NCBI GenBank assembly: GCA_033439795.1
Contig: JAUTDP010000008.1
Location: forward strand, 1,674,001 to 1,738,000
Origin: Sordaria brevicollis
Lineage: Eukaryota; Ascomycota; Sordariomycetes; Sordariales; Sordariaceae
Length of the DNA: 64,000 nucleotides
Reading direction: 5' to 3'
Positions 1 to 12,100 of this stretch are shown here, piece by piece; within the stretch, counting starts at the first letter, position 1, and every line of letters starts with the position of its first letter. Below the pieces are notes generated by a model. That model saw only the letters and a program-made list of their open reading frames with translations. It had not been told where the DNA came from and ran no database searches. The translations under genes and the position numbers were made by a program.

Positions 1-2
1 CG

Positions 3-1970
3 GACAAGATTTTGTTCGACCCTTATCAGAGACCTACGGCCGAAGAGCTTGTTGTTGATGAAGAGCCGGAGTTGATGTCCGAGTATTTGAAGAAGCAGCT
101 TCGTCTGGCCAAGCGTAGGGCTCGCCACGCCGAAGATGACGATCCTGATTTCGCGGCACCGAGGTCTCACCACCGGAAGAAGCCCAAGCTTGACAAGCAA
201 GCCAACCCTCCACCTACCCGGGATGGTCAGGGAGATGCTCTTGAGAACATGGACCCGGCGCTCTTTGATCAGACGATGACGGATGTTGGCGGTGATGTAA
301 GAGCTGAGTCTGCTCAGGCTGGTGCTTCACAACCTGCCGACGGCCAACCTGCGGAGGGTGAGGCAGCGGGCGAGGAGTCTCGCGGCGGGCAGCGCCTGTA
401 CCCGGCTAACGTACCTACTCTTCGCCACGCAAGACCCAAGATCTCTTACAGGGTCGATGAGGATGGCGAGGAAGAGTTCAACGACATTCTCATTCCCCGC
501 TCGCAGAGGCCTGAATACCGGGCGGCTGCGGCACCGGCCAATGTTGTCCAGAGTATTGAAGGACCTACTGGGCCCAAAGATCCCTTGGATCTGGCCTCTG
601 CTGCCGTCCTGGCCATCGCGGGCGGCGGCGGCAACCGTAGCAATGAAGCCTCACAGGAACCCAAGTCAGCTCGTGCCGCTGCTGCTCCCTCTGGACCGTC
701 TAAGCTACGTGGACCAGCGAAGCTACGTGGACCTAACAAGTTGCGTGGGCCGCACAAGAAGCGAGGACGTCCTCCTGGTCGGCCCAAGAGGACTGAAGTC
801 CAGCACACCGAGGATGAAGCCGAATTCACCGAGTCCGAGGAAGAGGCGCACGAGGCACCAGAACCCACGAAGAGACGTGGACGCCCACCACGTGCCTCAC
901 TGGCTGCAAGGGATGCTGACACCGCTGGTGAAGACAATGATGACGAGGACATTGACGCCCAGCTCGCTCAAGAGCTTGATGGCTTTGATGAAAATGGCGA
1001 GGTCGTCGAGCGGAATGGTGATGCTTCTCAGGCTCCCAAGAGGAGAGGCCGTCCACCGAAGAATGGCGTCAAGAAGGTTACGGTTGAGGCCTCTAGCAGA
1101 CCACCTATGCTCTCGTTGGCTGAGCGTATGAAGCTCAGGGGCAAGAAGTTCAAGATTGGTGAACGCAAGAGCACTGGTGGAACGCCCGCCAAGGCTGTCT
1201 CTAAGCCAGCTGAGTCGGTCGAAAAGAGTGCCTCTCCCGCAGTTTCTGGACGGGCATCTCGGGGTGCTGTGAAGGAGACTTCCCTCCCTGTGCGTGAATC
1301 GCCTAGGACGACTAGGACCAGAACCACGTCGGTGAGCCGCCGGACAGCCGAGCCTGCCGACGAGGAGTCCCACCACTCCGAGGCTGAACCGGAGCCCGAG
1401 CAGGAAAAGGAGAAGTCCCTATCACCAGCTCGTCGCTCCGTGTCCCGAGCGACATCTGTTCGCATCAGCGCTCCTCGCGAGGAGGCCTCACCCAGCAAGT
1501 CCCCAGAGCCAGAACGCAGCCCGAGCGTCAGCGTCTCGCCTTCTCCCGAACCACCAAGTCGTGCACCAGCCGCTCCATCAGTCACCCGCATGTCTATCTC
1601 ACCTTCACCCTCACCATCCCGCTCGCCCTCACCACCACCTCCGCCACCAAAGCCCGCTGGCCCTACCGTCGTTAGGCTCATGGACACCGAAGACGAGGAG
1701 TCCGATTACGGAGGTGGTTACTCCGGATCCCGCTCGCCATCTCGGTCAAGGTCGGAGCGCAGTGGAAGCGAAGGTGCGAGTGGTACTGGTTCCGAAGATG
1801 AGCCAAGCTCGGACTCAGACTCGGATGATGAAGACATCCCTGCTAGGAAGGAGAGTGTGCGCCAGAGCTTTGCGAGCAGAGGACGAGGAGGCGGTGTGAG
1901 TATGGCTTCGAGGGGCAGAGGGGCGTTCAGGGGACGGGGAAGAGGTAGGGGGAGGCCAAGGGGTTCTTGA
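3..1970 (+). CDS. AT-hook, SR- and RGG-rich nuclear protein, C-terminal part (5' truncated)
   Basis: The frame is open from the first bases of the window, so the start and N-terminal domains lie outside it. About 655 residues are visible. They contain several AT-hook cores (RGRPP/KRGRPPG, near residues 255, 290 and 345), three back-to-back K-L-R-G-P repeats just before the first hook, long acidic Asp/Glu stretches, a Ser/Pro and SR-dipeptide region, and an Arg/Gly-rich tail ending in RGRGRGRPRGS. AT-hooks bind the minor groove of AT-rich DNA, and RGG tails often bind RNA or are arginine-methylated. The composition therefore suggests a nuclear chromatin or transcription factor; that is inference. 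No enzymatic domain is visible and I do not recognise the family. The stop is TGA at 1968-1970, with no sign of an intron in this part. Confidence 0.8.
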   Translation, partial: DKILFDPYQRPTAEELVVDEEPELMSEYLKKQLRLAKRRARHAEDDDPDFAAPRSHHRKKPKLDKQANPPPTRDGQGDALENMDPALFDQTMTDVGGDVRAESAQAGASQPADGQPAEGEAAGEESRGGQRLYPANVPTLRHARPKISYRVDEDGEEEFNDILIPRSQRPEYRAAAAPANVVQSIEGPTGPKDPLDLASAAVLAIAGGGGNRSNEASQEPKSARAAAAPSGPSKLRGPAKLRGPNKLRGPHKKRGRPPGRPKRTEVQHTEDEAEFTESEEEAHEAPEPTKRRGRPPRASLAARDADTAGEDNDDEDIDAQLAQELDGFDENGEVVERNGDASQAPKRRGRPPKNGVKKVTVEASSRPPMLSLAERMKLRGKKFKIGERKSTGGTPAKAVSKPAESVEKSASPAVSGRASRGAVKETSLPVRESPRTTRTRTTSVSRRTAEPADEESHHSEAEPEPEQEKEKSLSPARRSVSRATSVRISAPREEASPSKSPEPERSPSVSVSPSPEPPSRAPAAPSVTRMSISPSPSPSRSPSPPPPPPKPAGPTVVRLMDTEDEESDYGGGYSGSRSPSRSRSERSGSEGASGTGSEDEPSSDSDSDDEDIPARKESVRQSFASRGRGGGVSMASRGRGAFRGRGRGRGRPRGS

Positions 1971-4900
1971 GTGTTAGGAAGGGCTTTTTCAAGATTGTGG
2001 GATGTGCAAGTAATAGGAACAAAGTGTGAACTAGGCAATAAGGGATTGATACCCTGAAACGTTCTCTTCTGTGAAGGATAGGAAGATTCCGAGAAGTTAT
2101 TTGAGTAGGGAATGATGAGATGTTTTCATTATATGATATTCGACTTTTTAAGTTAGCTTTATTAACGGTGGAGTTTTACTTGGTGACTGGATGTTCTTAG
2201 TTTAGGATGATTAAAAGTAGATAGCTTTATTGCTCAGGTATTATTGCTTCCATTCTTTTGCCCGCTAGTTGCTCCCTTTGCGCTTAGTCCGTTGTATATC
2301 AACACCTGAAATACGAGTTCTCACTGGAAGTCTTGTCATATACCCAACCTTGGTGATTCTGAAAATGAAATGCTAACGTATTCTCATTGAAGTCCACATT
2401 GTGCAAGTATGTCCTCCTTGTCCTCGCCAAAGAACTTCATTTTATCACATACATTTGTCAAGCACTATTCAACATCAAGCCACATCGTATCAAATAATAT
2501 TTACCAACTCTCAGCAAGATCAATGAGATGCAGTCAATCAGCTCAAAACTTCAGGTGGTCAGCACGCCACGCTCACGCCCTCTAACGAGCGAACAGAACA
2601 TACACGAAGTGAAGTTCAGCAGGCCCAGACTCCTCGTGGAATTCCCGATGCTTAGAGGTAAGCTCCTCGCCGTACCTATCTTCTTCGATGCGGCCCGATC
2701 TCAGTACCCCGACAATGTAATAGGGAAGTAGCGATCCAAATTACTGCATCGGTGGTGGTAGTAACTTCCCCAAACCTAGCCGGTTGCAAATTTTCTCGAG
2801 GCAGCGAAGAAAATTGGGAGGGAAGGCACGAAATTCCCGAACACAAAAGTTGGAAAGAACGAAGAGACAAGGACGCGAGCTCAAAATTTGCTCTTTGCTC
2901 ATCCAGTTCCTCTCGACAAGAGGTAGGTATGTACTAGTTAGTGTCTTTCTGTGGAATGAATATTTTGAAGAAGCGTCCGCATTATTGGAAAATGAGAAGG
3001 CAATCAAGATGTGCACACGAGCAGATTAAAGTTCGAGTCTTGAATATATTCAATGTACTACACCTGCGAGGCCGTCAAAATGAAGAGACATTGAAGAAGT
3101 TGTTCAAGAGGTAGAGAAGAGCTCTTTGAACACCAGACACACGTATCCTATATCGGCGCTTCGTGTAACAACAGCCGGGTTGTGAAGGTTTTATTTATTG
3201 AGCTTGGTCATGTTGAACTTGTGATATCCTCGGGTTTGTATACGGGATGAAGACAGCGGCGAATCGGTTAGTAAAGGGGAGGCACATATCGGTTAATGTT
3301 AAGATGTTCGATACATTTATCATCTTGTGTTAGGATGTGTGATAGTTGTCCTCCGTTTGTTCTGAATCTCCTCCTCTTCGTCCTATATCATTTCTTTGTT
3401 CTTGGGATTGTCTCGAGTTGTTGTGCAACCTGTGAACCCCCCAAACGCCCGCCTTCTAATCGATCCGAACCTCGGCGAGCTCGGTCATCCAATCCGGACT
3501 CGGTAGAAATCACGACATAAATTGTTTGCCGCCCTTGTCAGCGGTGAGTGAACCAGTCATGACGAGGCGGGCACTGCCTGGAGACTACCCGACGACTGCC
3601 GTGATACACAAACAAAGCAATGTAGACACCTCACATCTCTACCGCCAGACCCAGACTCACACAACATATATGGGCGGGATGGGGTAAATACTGTATCACG
3701 GCATGTCATCGTACCACTTGTCACCTCACTTCCAAGTCAAACACACATACACGGGATCGAAGATGTGCAGAGGCAAGTCACGGATGCGGCAGAGAGCAAG
3801 GCGAGTTACCAAGCCACGGATAGAATCAAAGGCAGGTCACGAAAGCAAGTGGAGACAAGGATGATATGAAGTGAAGAAGGCGGTAGTTTTTATTTCGATC
3901 GTCCGTCGATATCAGCTTGAAAACTTTGTTCAGGAGAAATATGTCCCAAATATTCACACAACAAGCTTTTTGGGGGTTCGACGGTGAAATGATCAAAGAG
4001 TCACACGGTGAGTATGATGACTCGACCGGGACAAAGCAGCCACACCCCAGAGCTAAGTAGCAGACAGAAACACACAACCCTTTCCAGTGTAAAACTCCTC
4101 ATGATATGGAAGAAGAAACACACACCGGCAAAGTAAGTTTAAGCGACGCCCGCTTCCCAAAAAAGAGGTATATCCCCGAAATGATGATGCTTTGTGCCGA
4201 ACGAGCAAAAAAAACCGAGCCAGCCTTCCCCATGAAGATAGTAGAGACGAGAAAACAGACACGCTGATATCTTTCCACACACCGAGCCAGATCCGAGAGA
4301 TGCAAAGTTTCCCCAGTTGGAAGAAATAAATCCCAAAATCAACAAGAAGAAAGAAAAGCAAAGGCGGGGCTGGGCCGTAGCACACAGCGCCCTACCATCC
4401 CTTCATGATACAGGCGGAAAGAAAATCCGGAATACAAGAAAAACCAAAAACAAGTGAAAAATCCCCGATAAATACTTTCAAGAACCAACTCCTCATTCCC
4501 GTACACCCCGGGAATTCCAGCTTGCAAAGTTGAGATTCCGCGCGACACCAAAACGACAAAAGAGGTCTTTGCCTGCCTGCCTGCCCGCCTGCTCCCAAAA
4601 ACAGATGTTTGCCCATGTAGCCCCCAGAAAAATTCGAGAACACCCAAGGTTGCAAAAGCCTCCCGCCCACATAGCGCTGCCTGCTAAAAACCCATCGAAA
4701 GTCGCTCTATATGTCGATATCTTTTTCTTTGATGAATTCGTGGACCCGTGAACCGTTATGACTTTTATCATGTGACTGAAGTCGCCGCTTCTTAGTGACG
4801 ATGACGAAAACACCAAAACCCCGTGTGTATGGTATCGAAAAAACGAGTAAAAAAAGAGAAAAAGGTCGCCGAGGCGAGGAAAAAGCCGAGAACTCCGTCG

Positions 4901-5437
4901 TGTGACACCGATGCAAATAGTGTTGTGTGTGAAAGTGATTAGTAGTTCGAATGCAAAACCACCTTGGTAACGCCCGTTTCGTGTAGAAAGTCAAAGCAGC
5001 CCCATCTTTCGAAACCGTAGACACCACCGCGCTTTTTTGGGTATTCGAAACAAAAACAAGAGGTATCGATAGATCTTCGTTTTTTGCGCCGTCCGAAAAT
5101 GTCAAAGAGCTTTCGCTTCATGAAGAGAAAGGAGCTTATGTCGATTAAAGGATGTTGTTTGTACAGGTTGGGTATCGGGAAAAAGGTTGCCGAAAAGGTC
5201 GAAGATCCAGTTGAAGATTGGGTTGTCGCCCCCTGCCTGCCGGTAAAATGAGAAGATCATCGTAATGCCTGCCTGCTAAAAAAGATTGAAAAAACGTCGG
5301 TGGTACCCGCCAAGATGAGCATCTGCAATGAGCATGCGAAAAGAGCATTACTCTGTACAGTTCCATGTTTGCAACGACGACGACGGTCTAGGTCGGCCTA
5401 GTCTCGTCTTCGTCACAGAAGCGAGACATCAGTCGCC
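1971..5437. other. Intergenic spacer, no gene seen
   Basis: This is about 3.5 kb between the stop of the AT-hook gene and the stop of the minus-strand gene at 5438, so it must hold the 3' ends of both transcripts. Between about 4140 and 5150 the plus strand is rich in A and poor in T, as expected for the complement of a U-rich minus-strand 3' UTR. A TGCC-unit tract lies at 4570-4592, and the string CTGCCTGCTAAAAA recurs near 4677 and 5267. Open frames here have no protein-like composition. Confidence 0.6.
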
Positions 5438-6108
5438 TTACCATCTTGGCCGAGCGCCCATGAGGGACTGCTGCTGCTGCTGCTGCATCCGAGCGGGCGA
5501 TACCGATGGAGGTGGGCTGGTCATGGTGATGCCAGTAGCAGGGTTGATGATAGGAATGGCATTACGGCCGCGGGTGGCAGAGGGCTGGTGAAGCTTGAGG
5601 GTGGCCTGTTGGCTTTGGTAGACCGGAGGAAGGTAGGAAGAGTTGAGCGAGAAGCCGGGAGCGATGGTGGTAGGCTGCTGCGTAGGAGAGCTCTGCGGCG
5701 AGTTGCTTGCCAAAGAGGAACGCTCAGAGGAAGCACTGTGGATTGAGACCAACTTTACAAGGAAAGGCAAGTTAGTGCCGGCGTCTTGGAAAGGAGACCA
5801 GGCCAATGGTCCGGATCATCTAGTGAACTACTCACATCATCATCTGTCAAAAGGCCGGGGCAAAACTCCATATCATCCTCGAGGTCAAAGGAACGGCCAG
5901 CCTCGTACTTTGTGCGGTACGAGGTCACGGACACGGACTCGGAAAGATCCTTCATACTCCGGACACCACGGAACTGCTTGTGCGTGTTCTGGGAAACCGA
6001 CAGCCTGGGAGCTCTCCTGTTACGCCCACCATGGTGAGCGTGGGATACTGCAGGAGCAGCGGCGGCTGTAGGGTGCTGGTGGGCGTAGGAGTGATAGTAC
6101 GAAGACAT
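5438..6108 (-). CDS. Conserved small fungal protein, unknown function
   Basis: This is a two-exon model. Exon 1 is 6108-5836 and exon 2 is 5752-5438, with an 83-bp intron (5753-5835). The intron shows donor GTGAGT, branch CACTAAC and acceptor TAAAG, in phase 0. The product is about 195 residues. A His/Tyr/Ala-rich N-terminus (SSYYHSYAHQH) is followed by a compact conserved-looking block, residues about 40-91 (HKQFRGVRSMKDLSE, EAGRSFDLEDDMEFCP, LLTDDD). A Ser/Pro/Gln-rich tail with a polyglutamine run from CTG repeats follows. The block resembles a short hypothetical protein I recall as widespread in filamentous ascomycetes, without an established biochemical role. The reading ends PRW-TAA. 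The bases there (GATG-GTAAGG) also look like a splice donor, so a further 3' exon replacing the last two residues is possible. Confidence 0.72.
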
Positions 6109-9100
6109 TATGATTGGCGGTCGAGGAGTGCGATATTGAAGACGAGCAAAATCGGTCCAGGAGGAGCCAAATCCAAGTGCGGGATCGGTGGGTTAAGTTG
6201 GGTTTAGTGAAGGTGGCGGTGGTTTGAGTGCGGTTGTGCGTTGTGTGTGCGATGTGGTTTTATTTGGCCAAGCCGGGAGTTGTGCGGTATTAAACCCAGG
6301 CTTATTGTGAGACAACAACAATGGAACCGAAACCAAGGCCGTTGCAGTGGAGCAATCAAAAAGACTGTCTGTCGAGGGAATGTTCGGAAGCTGGAAGTGC
6401 AGTGGTGCGGTGATGGGCGCAGGCAAATAGTAGTCGGCAAAGTCGAGGAACGGTTGTGCAGAAGTCGTAAGGTATAGTCGCTTGCAAATGTGCAGAAGAT
6501 CGAGGGTGAGGGTTGGAGGTGGTTTGACGGGGACGAGGCGGGTGAAGAAGTAGGGAAGAGGCGAGGGAGGAGGGACGAAATGGGAAGAAGAGCAATCGGA
6601 GCAGGCGACGTGCGTTGGACACAGCGCTGTGTGCGGGTGGGTCCTCCCAGCGAGCCCCCAAACCGTCCAGGCCGTCGTCCAATTCGCCCACTTGGTCCCA
6701 CCGTAACCGGCCCACTCTGGCTGCCGCTGCCAGCTGTGACTGGCCCGACGGATGGGGACTCTCAACGAGGGGTTGCCAATGGGATGAAAGCGTGCCAATG
6801 GGGAGGCACACTGGGCTCTATGGACCCGGACTGGGGGCGCTACTAGCGTCAACCGGGGGGGTCTCGGGCATTGGATGGAACAACAAGTGGAAGTCTGGAC
6901 GACAGGCAATTGGCCTCTTCTCGCCAGAGGCAGCGCCGGATCGACGAATGGGAATGGCGAGAATGCGCTGAATGGACGAAATGGCTGATGAAAAGCGCAC
7001 AGGTCACCCCTCCTCTGACCTCTTGTGACCCTGTTCCATCTCCGCTCGCAGAACGGGGTGGCGACTGGCGAGACACCAGCATGCGGAAAAGCGGGTCTTT
7101 GTTGTGTTCCATTGGGCGCGATATTGCACCCAGTCCGCATTCGGAATGGTCTCACTGTCCTGCTGGTGTGTGCAATTTTGGATGGCGTTGCCTTGTGCGC
7201 GCCAAGAACTCCCAAGGTTCACATCTCAACCCCACCTGAGCGACCACACCCAGTGCCGAAGACTGTGATGTCCGTCCTCAACACCCCAGGGGACATCCAT
7301 CAGTTGCAGCGAGTGCGACACAGCAGCCTGCGCCCTGCCTGTTGTAACTTTTTCATAAAAACGTCCCTCGAACTGGAATCGTCAAAATGCCCCTCCGTCG
7401 TCACAGAACTAGGTATGACGGGATGGTTCGAACAAAGCCCCATTGTCTGGTTCACGAACTTGGAGCGAAATAAACTCTGGACTAACCGGCTAATAATACC
7501 TACCATATGAGCTACGACGGCTGGACGGTCAACGGAGTCCACCGACGACAACATCTTCAAAATGGCCTGGCAGGGCAGCAGGACACGACCGAGCAGGACA
7601 GGGCAGGGCAACCCGAGACGGGGACCCTGTCTGCCTACGACTCTCTCGTGGTTAGTGCTAAGGTGACCACGTCCTGAACTGCTGCACCTCGCTTGCTGGA
7701 GGTTTTCCTGCCTATCCGCAACACCCGAAAGATTTTCCAGTCACGGTGCCGAACTCGAAACATGCAAACAACTCGCGAGTTTCCTTCCAACGTGGCCCGA
7801 TCTGCTCACGGGATTGAATATGGGGAAACGGAAATCGTTTGCGAGTTGATCTCGACTCGTCCCTCGTCTTTCATCTCCTGTCTCCTTTCAGTTCGCTTCG
7901 TGGTTGCGGACCCGAAAGAGCCCCGTATTGTCCCAGCTGGAGCCCGTAGGAGCCGCTAGGTTTGAATCATCGACGATTGCCTGAGGGCTTCCATTGGGGA
8001 ACTGGCAAAATGGCAGTTTGGCACCGGCAACAAGGCAAGACGCCGCTGTGCCTCACCAAAACCCTAGCGTCTCTGTTCTGGCTCCAGTGACAGGGGAGAC
8101 GTAGCCGATCGATTCCGTTTGAAGCCAAGTACTCCGTGTGGCCCAAGTTTCGAGGTGTTGAGTTGATCACACTGTGTACCGCCGCTAACTGTCCTTCTCT
8201 GTTTCCAGACTCTCGACGTGCCAGCCAAAGAATGAATGCCAGATTCCTACGCCATGAGGGAAACGGTTTGCTATGGCAAATCGATCTGGTGAGAGCATCA
8301 TGGGCGGCTGTCTGCATACCATGGGCCTCCAAGGCCTCTCGAAAACGCCCAGAAGCATATCGACAAGACACCCCTCCCGACATCATTGGCTTTGGCTCTC
8401 GTTTCCGGTGCTTTTCCGTATCATTATTGCACAGTGCCGCTCCAGCAACGTGTTGCAGGCGGCGGTTGAGGATGCGTGGGTGCATAATTGAGGCCCTGAG
8501 GCCCTGGGCAGTGTGGCCTGCGCGATCGACCATTGGCAGATTAGGCCGCTCCAGCCTTGTGGCGAGGTCACCCCGTCAGCACGCTTTGACTGGCTGTGAC
8601 AGCTCAGATTGGTTTGGATTGGATGCCACACACGCAAACTCTCAAGGGCCTCTCAAGGCCTTCGGAGTGCTGTGCTCGAGTCCCCCTCATCATCAATCCC
8701 GACAAACGTCTTCCTATCCGGAATTCATGGCTAGACATGTCACGGAACAACTTGCGAATTGCGACTTCACGGTGTCTCGGACAACGGAGGAGTTGGCCTT
8801 GTTCAACATCCAGTTCTTGTTGGTCTTTCCCCTGAGTTAGGGGCCGGCTCAGCCCGTCTTGTCAAGCTTAAATCGCTATAAGCTTCATGCGTTTGAAGTA
8901 TCAGAGTACGTACCGGAGTGACACCCTCGTATCGCACACTCCCATGGAAAGGACGGCTAGCGACATAATGGCAGGCGCGTCTAGACTTGGTTGTGCTGCG
9001 ATGGTGACACCCCAAAAGGTTGTGAACCCGTTGATCCCGTCAGTGAGATACTGTGTTGTTGCAGTTGGAGGACTATATGACGGCTCAGATAGTCAGTCTC

Positions 9101-12100
9101 CAGGTCCGGGCTCTTTCCATCGTCATCAGCGAAGATTGAGCGGTGATTGAATAGCAGAGACAGAAGAGACAACAACCGAGACGGTGTCTGGGACTCCCGA
9201 GAAGACAGGGGAGTTTGGGACCACAGCTTGCCACTGATTGGCGAGGATGACGCTTGGTGTCTGAGCCAACCGTCCCAACGAGACACTGAAAGCAACAACT
9301 CCAAGCTTCCAGAATTCAGTGACAGACACCGTGCCCTCCCCAGTCTCACCTGCATATACCGTAGCTTTTAGTAGTATGTAGGCACATGGGCATTTGGGGG
9401 TTCTTCCTCTTGTCCCTTGCTTTTCGGTCTGGTTAGGTTCTGTATCTGCCGTATACCGTGTGGTATTGTCCTCATCGGCGACCTGCAATCTGACTGCATC
9501 TTCACAATTTGCGCGGCGTGCTCGAGACCTTGGAATCACAACGGCAGGCGCCCCGGCTGAACTTGTGCCCTCTTGTGTCCCGTGCCGCAGGAAGCTATAC
9601 GGGGCAGGACGGGATGAGAAAGGCAACCAGATGCCACATTTTAGATCTCTAAGCTAAACACCACATCTGTACTCTATTTACCGGTGGATGACCGGATGAA
9701 CCTCAACGAAGCAGATGTGGACATCGTCGAGTTGTTCGGAAACTCACGATTCGAGGTTCTCCACAGGGGTCCAAGGGGTTCCGAACGGCTGCCGAGATTC
9801 AAAAGCTAGCGATGACGGGCGTTTGCACAGCCCTGACGACAAGTTGAAGTCATTCCCAAACCCGATGTTGACAACTGATTCGCCGCTTGAATCATAGCGA
9901 ACAATTGTCGGAATGGCATTTATTCATGTTGATATCAAAATCCCAGTCGCATAAACCCCCATTCCATCCCCTCCCGACCGTCCCATCATGACGTTCGGGG
10001 TAGATGGGGCAGAGACGGGGCTCGCTAGGGCGGGGTGCTAACGGGGTGACGAAAGGGGCAAACACACGTCCCATTAACAACCCTGTCTCTGTCGTTCCTT
10101 TATTCCTACTCCGACGGGACCTCTGACGACAATTCTAGATCCGAGATTCTTTATATTCGTTGATTTGCGTTCGCTCATCCCTCGGCCGTGAAATGGAATG
10201 ATGCGCAGGGACTTGATATTCCGTCAAATACTCCGGACCATATTATAGGACCGTCACGAGAAAATGGGTCTTTACAAGATTGAGGAGTGTTATGATCCAG
10301 ATGGATGGATGGATGGAGATCGTCAGCAATTACACCGACTAGATTTCATACCAAGAACTCAACAAAATTCCCAACTGATATTAGGAAAAGTGAAGATCCG
10401 GGACATACCTATCAACGAAATCTCGAAAGTCACAGGCTATCATTTCGCTGAAAGTGCCATCACACGCTATCACTCGGCTCGGCTCTCTTCTGTCATCTCA
10501 TCTCGGTGACGGTACCTTTTTCTCGACACGGGAAGAGAGGGGGAGGGGGAGGGGCACTGTACTTACATACCAATGCACTCAGCAACCCCCTTTGTTCCCC
10601 TTGAAACCCGAGTGGGGGATGCATCTTGCGTACCTACGAAGGTCCGTCTCAGAGCAGCCAAATCGACAATACAAGTCAACGGTTATCTTATCGCCATCTT
10701 CGTCAAGGCGTCGAGCGTCGAGCAAGAAATGAAAGAACATGGAGACCGGTACCGAACAAAGAACGGCCCGGGATCATTCATTGAGCGAAGCGATCTCACG
10801 CCTCCCATCCCCTTTCACCAATACCACCTACTTTATCCAAGCCCACCTTTTTGTTAAAGTGCTTGCATACACGACAGTCCAGACAAACGCCTGGTTCGTT
10901 CGATTCGAGGATGGTGAGCATTTACCAATTCCAGGCCAATGCTGATCATAAGGTCAATACATTTCTTATAAAGATGGAATATTAGATGCACCTACTTTAC
11001 AGGAACGCTTGCATAGAGCCATCCATGCATCTGTGAGTGAGGGCTGATATGCATACTCCTCCAAGGCACACAAGGCATTCATTTCACCTTAGAAGCCGAA
11101 AACGAGGATGGTGTGGTGTGCTGCCGGTGAGAACATTCACAGTCTCGAGTTTATCAGATTCTCGAGAGCAACACAGAGTTGCATTGTGCAGCTGCTGCGG
11201 CTTGTCCTCACTTGCACATCCAAGCATTCAAAATGCACCCCCACCATTCCGTTCACAACACCATCTTTGGTTCAACCTTCCAAAATCCTCACACTGTGAG
11301 GTCCCAGCACCTCGACTTGGAGGTTCTTGGAGGTTGCTGCAGCCCGCCGTTGTGATTGATCTGGGCTCGCCGCTCGGCAAAGCCATTTTCATTCGTTTCA
11401 TCACATCTCACTCACTTCACTCTCCCACATTTAACACATTCAAAGCTTGGACCATCATGAATCCACGATCGGATTCCCAAATAACCGTAATATCAAATCT
11501 CGTCTGGCGACAAATTCGTGTGGAGATGTCGCTTGCCAGCGAGTGACACACGCCGAAGTTCAAAGTCACAGAAGCACACTGTGCGCGCTTCCACTTGTGT
11601 AGGTAGTAAAACCCCCCATTAGGCCCAGACTGGAAAGGTCTCTTCAAGAATATAGCAGCACTGCCGACTTCACCGCTACTCTTTTTTTGTTACTTTTTTT
11701 TTTCTTCTTTCGTGCGCGTGAGGGACGGCAGGACGGGAAGTGTAGAAGCGAATGCGTTTCCGGTTGGGGATTGGCTGGGACAGATGTTGGGCGTTCGAAG
11801 GTACATGACATGACATGAGGTGACGATGGGACAACATGGCATGGCTTGAAGTGCTTGCCGAACTGGTCGACGTTGAAATGCCAAAGGACTACGAGAAGGA
11901 TGAATGACACGGCACGGCAGTCAAGCTATCGGATGGTATTTTGGTGCGCGAACGATGAAAGAAGATGGATAAAGAAATACCTACTTGATGGAAGATGCTG
12001 TAGTCGATATACATCCTCGACGATGCCGACATCAGTCAGTTCAAACCCCAATGCACTACCTACCCCTTGCGTCTCCGTCCCTACATGTACCCAAGTATCC

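Noticed and set aside
1028..1687. 219-codon minus-strand frame inside the AT-hook gene
   Set aside because: It is the antisense of a Ser/Arg/Pro-rich coding region, which commonly leaves the opposite strand open.
6193..7215. 340-codon open frame on the minus strand
   Set aside because: Composition is Pro/Arg/His/Cys/Thr-rich without domains, two other frames are also open over the same bases, and it lies directly upstream of the conserved gene at 6108, so it is more likely promoter or leader DNA.
7967..8840. Opposed open frames of 188 (minus) and 234 (plus) codons
   Set aside because: They overlap on opposite strands, lack a recognisable domain or hydrophobic pattern, and show no splice or start context.
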